From: Antilocapra americana
Taxonomy: Eukaryota > Chordata > Mammalia > Artiodactyla > Antilocapridae
DNA: 64,000 nucleotides
Assembly: GCA_007570785.1 (NCBI GenBank)
Contig: ML664152.1
Location: forward strand, 2,542,911-2,606,910
Direction of reading: 5' to 3'
Under the pieces are notes generated by a model, which searched no databases, had not been told where the DNA came from, and saw nothing but the letters and a program-made list of their open reading frames with translations. The position numbers and the translations under genes were made by a program. Positions 60,723-64,000 of the stretch are shown one piece after another; within the stretch, counting starts at the first letter, position 1, and each line of letters opens with the position of its first letter.

Positions 60723-62054
60723 TGGGAACAGCATTCAGAATAGTAAAATGAGTTTCCCTCATTGGGGACAGGACATCGGAATAACCCAAGGGGCAGCTCA
60801 GCTCCTGTGGCCACGCTGGGCTCTGCGGCCCGTCTGCCACGTGGCCTAGTGGGAAAGGGCACACGTGTGCCTTCACTTCCCACCCGCAGCAACCCTGCTG
60901 TTATCAGATCCTGGGGTGTGTGCAGGAAACTGAGCTGCCTGGAAGAAACACTTCTCGCCAGTGCATTCCTCACAGCTGTCCTGACTCAGTGCAGTGAGCA
61001 CACCCTGGTGCCAAGGACACCACAGACGTGCTGGGCTGTCCCCAGGAGACAGGCCAGCGAGGCCGAGGAGGGGGTGTCTGGGTTACTGGAGGGTGGGCAC
61101 CTCTCCAATCTCGACCCCAGGAGTGGCTCCGCGCAGGGCACACTCCCCCAAACTTTGAGCTTCACCAGGGCGTACAGCACCCACCTCCCTCTGCACGAAG
61201 TCTCTCACTGGAGGGAGTGAAGGCAGGTTGGTCTCCAGCCTCTGTTCTGGTTGGAAGCCACAGAAAAGGGGTTGAGCAGGAGGAGGGGCCGACAATTCCT
61301 ACCTGCCTGGCTGGCTTTGGGCACCGAAAGGCCATCCTGAGACAGTGGCACAGCTCCGTGCGGCATCCAGAAGGCAGGGGCCTGAAGTGGCAGTGCCTGC
61401 CCTGCCATTCATAGGTTTGATGGCACATCCATGGCTGTGGGTTGGCCGTGGGTCAGGTTTTCTTACACAGTCCTGGGCAGGAGGGACCGACTGTTTAATC
61501 AGAAACGTCACTGAAGTCCTTCACCAGTAAGTGGTAACATTTTAGCACAGTCTGAGGAGGCTATGATCCAGAGCTTCCTAGTCCTCAGTGCTGACTCAGT
61601 GCCTGCGGGAGGAGGAACGCCCTCAGTCCTGAGTGGTGACCCAGACCCATGGGCGGGGGTGGAGAGCCCTCAGGGCCAGTGTGCTGGGCCTTCCCAGACA
61701 GCGTTCCCCTGCCTGGGGCTCTCAGACCTACAGCACCCAGAGTCCCTCTAAGTCTCCAAGGCCCTGCAGGAGGTCTGGCTCCTGCGAGTGGAACACCCTC
61801 CCAGTCCGTGGAACTGGAGCCCAGAGACCGCCCGTCCTCGCCCCCTTCCTCCGAGCTACCACAGGACACTTCCAACTCCCCACTGAGGTTTCCGCCGCTA
61901 GGGAGCACTTTCAAACCCACTCCTGTGCAACTGCCTGGACCAGGCTGTGCTCAGGCTCCATGCAGGGAGGAGACACGGGGAAAGGGAGCCCCCAGGGCAG
62001 GCTTGGGGTTTCATCCCATTTCCTAACAGGGCTGCTCTCCCCTTGCTGTCGGGA

Positions 62055-62093
62055 TACGTGTGTGTGTGTGTGTGCACGTGCGCGCGCGCGCGC
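62055..62093 (+). repeat. Alternating purine-pyrimidine tract (TG)n-(CG)n
   Basis: A run of (gt) followed by cacgtg and (cg) repeats. Such tracts can adopt the left-handed Z-DNA form. It lies about 220-260 bp past the inferred end of the neighbouring 3' UTR. Confidence 0.9.
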
Positions 62094-62314
62094 CCATCAG
62101 TACACATGGATATGGGGGGCCTATAGGCATGTGCTGGTCCATACACCCTCTGAGTTCAGGACATACTTGCAAAGCCAAGTCTTGCGTAGACGTGTGTGGA
62201 GCAGGAGAGCCTATTGGAGCCTGGCTTTCCCAGGTCTCGGAGCGGTTGCCCCACTGCCAGCACTGGCCCCAGAGCAGAGAAGCAAGTCTTCAGGGGCCTT
62301 GGCCAGAGCATAAG

Positions 62315-64000
62315 TGACACCATGAGTCTTTTAGCTTGATTTATTTTCACAAGACAGACAAATCAGACCCTGGAATAGCTCTTGGTTCTGACAAGAGTTT
62401 TTTTCTTTATAAAGAAGGGTTTCTGGGTTTTCTCCACAGAGTGAATTTGCTTTTACAAAAAATAGTTTTTAATATATACATGCCTACTTTGGAAACCCTT
62501 TTGTCCTAGATGGCTTTTCAGACTGGTTTTTAGGCAGAGGGGTCAGTGAGCATGCTTTAGGCACCAGCTGATCTTTCTGCCTTGCTTTCACCTGACCATC
62601 ACTCTGCTTGAGTTCCCTTGGGAAAGCAACTTTCATGAGATGGGGAGACTCAGAGAGTGTCCTCACAGGACGGTCTCGAGAAACAGTCCAAGCCTCAGGG
62701 TGCCTGCAGACGGGGAACCCAAGGGCCAGGAAGCGTCCAGGGAAAACCCTCCGCGGGCCAGCAGCACGGGGACAGGAGGAGGCAGGCAGTCACTGTCTCA
62801 CAGTGTGGATATTTTATCCCTCTCTTTCACAGCAGCGATTTTAATAAACAAGCATGAAGCCCACAGCATTCTATCTAGAAAATGCCGCCACTCAGGCAGG
62901 CTCGAGCACACCCGAGTACAAAGCAACCTTTGCAGCACATGGCATGTTCAGCCAGTTCTGGCGGGATACAGGCATTTAGAGTCAAAGTTAGCTCCCCCCC
63001 ACCCCCACAGGCTCCCATGGACCAAAAATACTGCTCTCCTCCACTGCACAAAGCTGTAGCAAAATTGTAAAAACGAAGTGTACAAAATGAAGCATCCATA
63101 TAATACATTTGCACCCTGTATACAATTTATCACCCTTTGAAGCTGGCCAACAGTCAGGTACAGTAGAGGATCGATAATGGAAAAAGAACCCCGACATCTG
63201 TCCCACATATTTCGGTCGATGGTTTGGAGAGATTTTCATTTACAGTTACAGTACTTGCTGACGATCGTTATGATTCAGAAGCCAGTTGAATTTCCTGGTA
63301 TGTAGGCAAGTAACATTTGATTGTCACCACGTACAATTCTGAGACAATAAATACAAGTAGATCAGATGCATTTCTTCATGACATCAAGTAACTCCAGTTT
63401 AATACAGTTTAGTGCATTTCAGTATCTCATTCATGGTTCAACTTCTGTCCAAAATACTTTTGCAAACAAAAAGTTAAGAAACTGTAAAGTTATAGGAAAA
63501 GAAAACTCCAAGTAAACTTGTCATCGCAATGCTTCAAATTTTAAAGCAATTCAATTGTCTTTGAAAGGAGGGTGCGGCTGCTGCCAGCCTGACTAGAATC
63601 AACTGACCTGAGTTCCTGGCTCTTATTTCCTTCCGGGGCATTTGTGGGAATGCCTCCATTGAACTGAGTTAGCTAATGGCCAGTGCTGGGGGTGAACTCA
63701 ATTCATGCATGTCCACCCCTGCATGAAGCAGAATGCAGTGTGACATCACCTACCCCAAAAAAAGTCCCAGCGTATGTGTGTCCTGGCCCTGACATGCAAG
63801 GATGTGGAACCGACAGGAAAGTCTGCCTGCCTGCAGCACCACTCATGGCCCAGGACAAGTCCGGGAGTGTCAGGGGTGTGGCTGGCCCCAACGGCACTGG
63901 GGAGAGGCTTGCCTTTGCCTCGGAGCTTAAGCTAGAGAGGGGCAGGCATGTGGAAGGGGACATGCCGTTTTCAGAGGGAAGCAGGTGGGCACGTTGGACT
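62315..64000 (-). other. AGPAT3: Probable 3' UTR (partial) of the upstream neighbour, likely AGPAT3
   Basis: On the minus strand an AATAAA signal lies at 62345-62340, so cleavage is expected at about 62310-62330. From here to the right edge the sequence has no young repeat and is AT-richer than the intergenic DNA to its left, as conserved 3' UTRs often are. In mammals AGPAT3 lies just upstream of TRAPPC10 in the same orientation and has a multi-kilobase 3' UTR; its product is an ER/Golgi lysophosphatidic acid acyltransferase. No coding sequence of it is seen here, so the name rests on synteny only. Confidence 0.55.
62340..62345 (-). terminator. Polyadenylation signal AATAAA (minus strand)
   Basis: Canonical hexamer on the minus strand, at the left edge of the AT-richer stretch. 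GT-rich sequence, which can act as a downstream element, is limited here, so the exact cleavage site is not certain. Confidence 0.55.

Larger units (their letters stand above)
43100..62310. other. Intergenic region between TRAPPC10 and the next gene
   Basis: No exon is supported on either strand. 43100-44040 is unique sequence with nothing recognised. 44042-50400 is repeat-dense. 50400-57390 and 60720-62050 are GC-rich with many overlapping open frames on both strands that share no domain and no codon-use contrast, so they are treated as chance. Individual repeats are listed separately. An unannotated non-coding RNA cannot be excluded. Confidence 0.7.

Overview
This window is mammalian nuclear DNA from a ruminant, of cattle, sheep or goat type. 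The ruminant call rests on many Bov-tA SINEs, several BovB (RTE-type) LINE copies and many tRNA-Glu-derived SINEs. Older mammalian repeats (L1, L2, MIR, MaLR LTRs) fill much of the rest. I cannot fix the species from sequence alone.

The main gene is TRAPPC10, a subunit of the TRAPP II vesicle-tethering complex, on the minus strand. Seven coding exons can be placed to the base with canonical splice sites: 42445-42511, 24102-24183, 19058-19193, 10428-10624, 7992-8187, 6167-6278 and 3522-3769. Their reading phases join without a break and encode the first 346 residues of a protein of about 1,250. The remaining exons lie beyond the left edge. The gene starts in a CpG island at about 41800-43100. 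That island has a TATA-less promoter with two ETS-type sites, an inverted CCAAT box, a GGC triplet run and a short upstream ORF.

The introns hold no other supported gene. Intron 7 (partial) has little recognisable content. Intron 3 carries ancient L1 segments with younger SINE and BovB insertions. Introns 2 and 1 carry two near-equal BovB copies in opposite orientation on either side of exon 2, one of them split by a SINE with a perfect target-site duplication. Intron 1 also holds four MaLR-like LTR fragments.

Right of the promoter, about 43100-62300 is intergenic and becomes GC-rich after 50 kb. It holds a probable solo retroviral LTR, a VNTR containing a 10-base assembly gap, a 39-40 bp minisatellite, many SINEs and a BovB copy that has lost its 3' end. 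From about 62315 to the right edge, an AT-richer stretch with a minus-strand AATAAA signal fits the long 3' UTR of the next gene. By conserved mammalian gene order this should be AGPAT3, transcribed in the same direction as TRAPPC10; no AGPAT3 coding sequence is inside the window.

I found no previously undescribed molecular system. The most testable points are the inverted BovB pair around exon 2, the upstream ORF and promoter architecture, the VNTR at the gap, and the 3'-truncated BovB.
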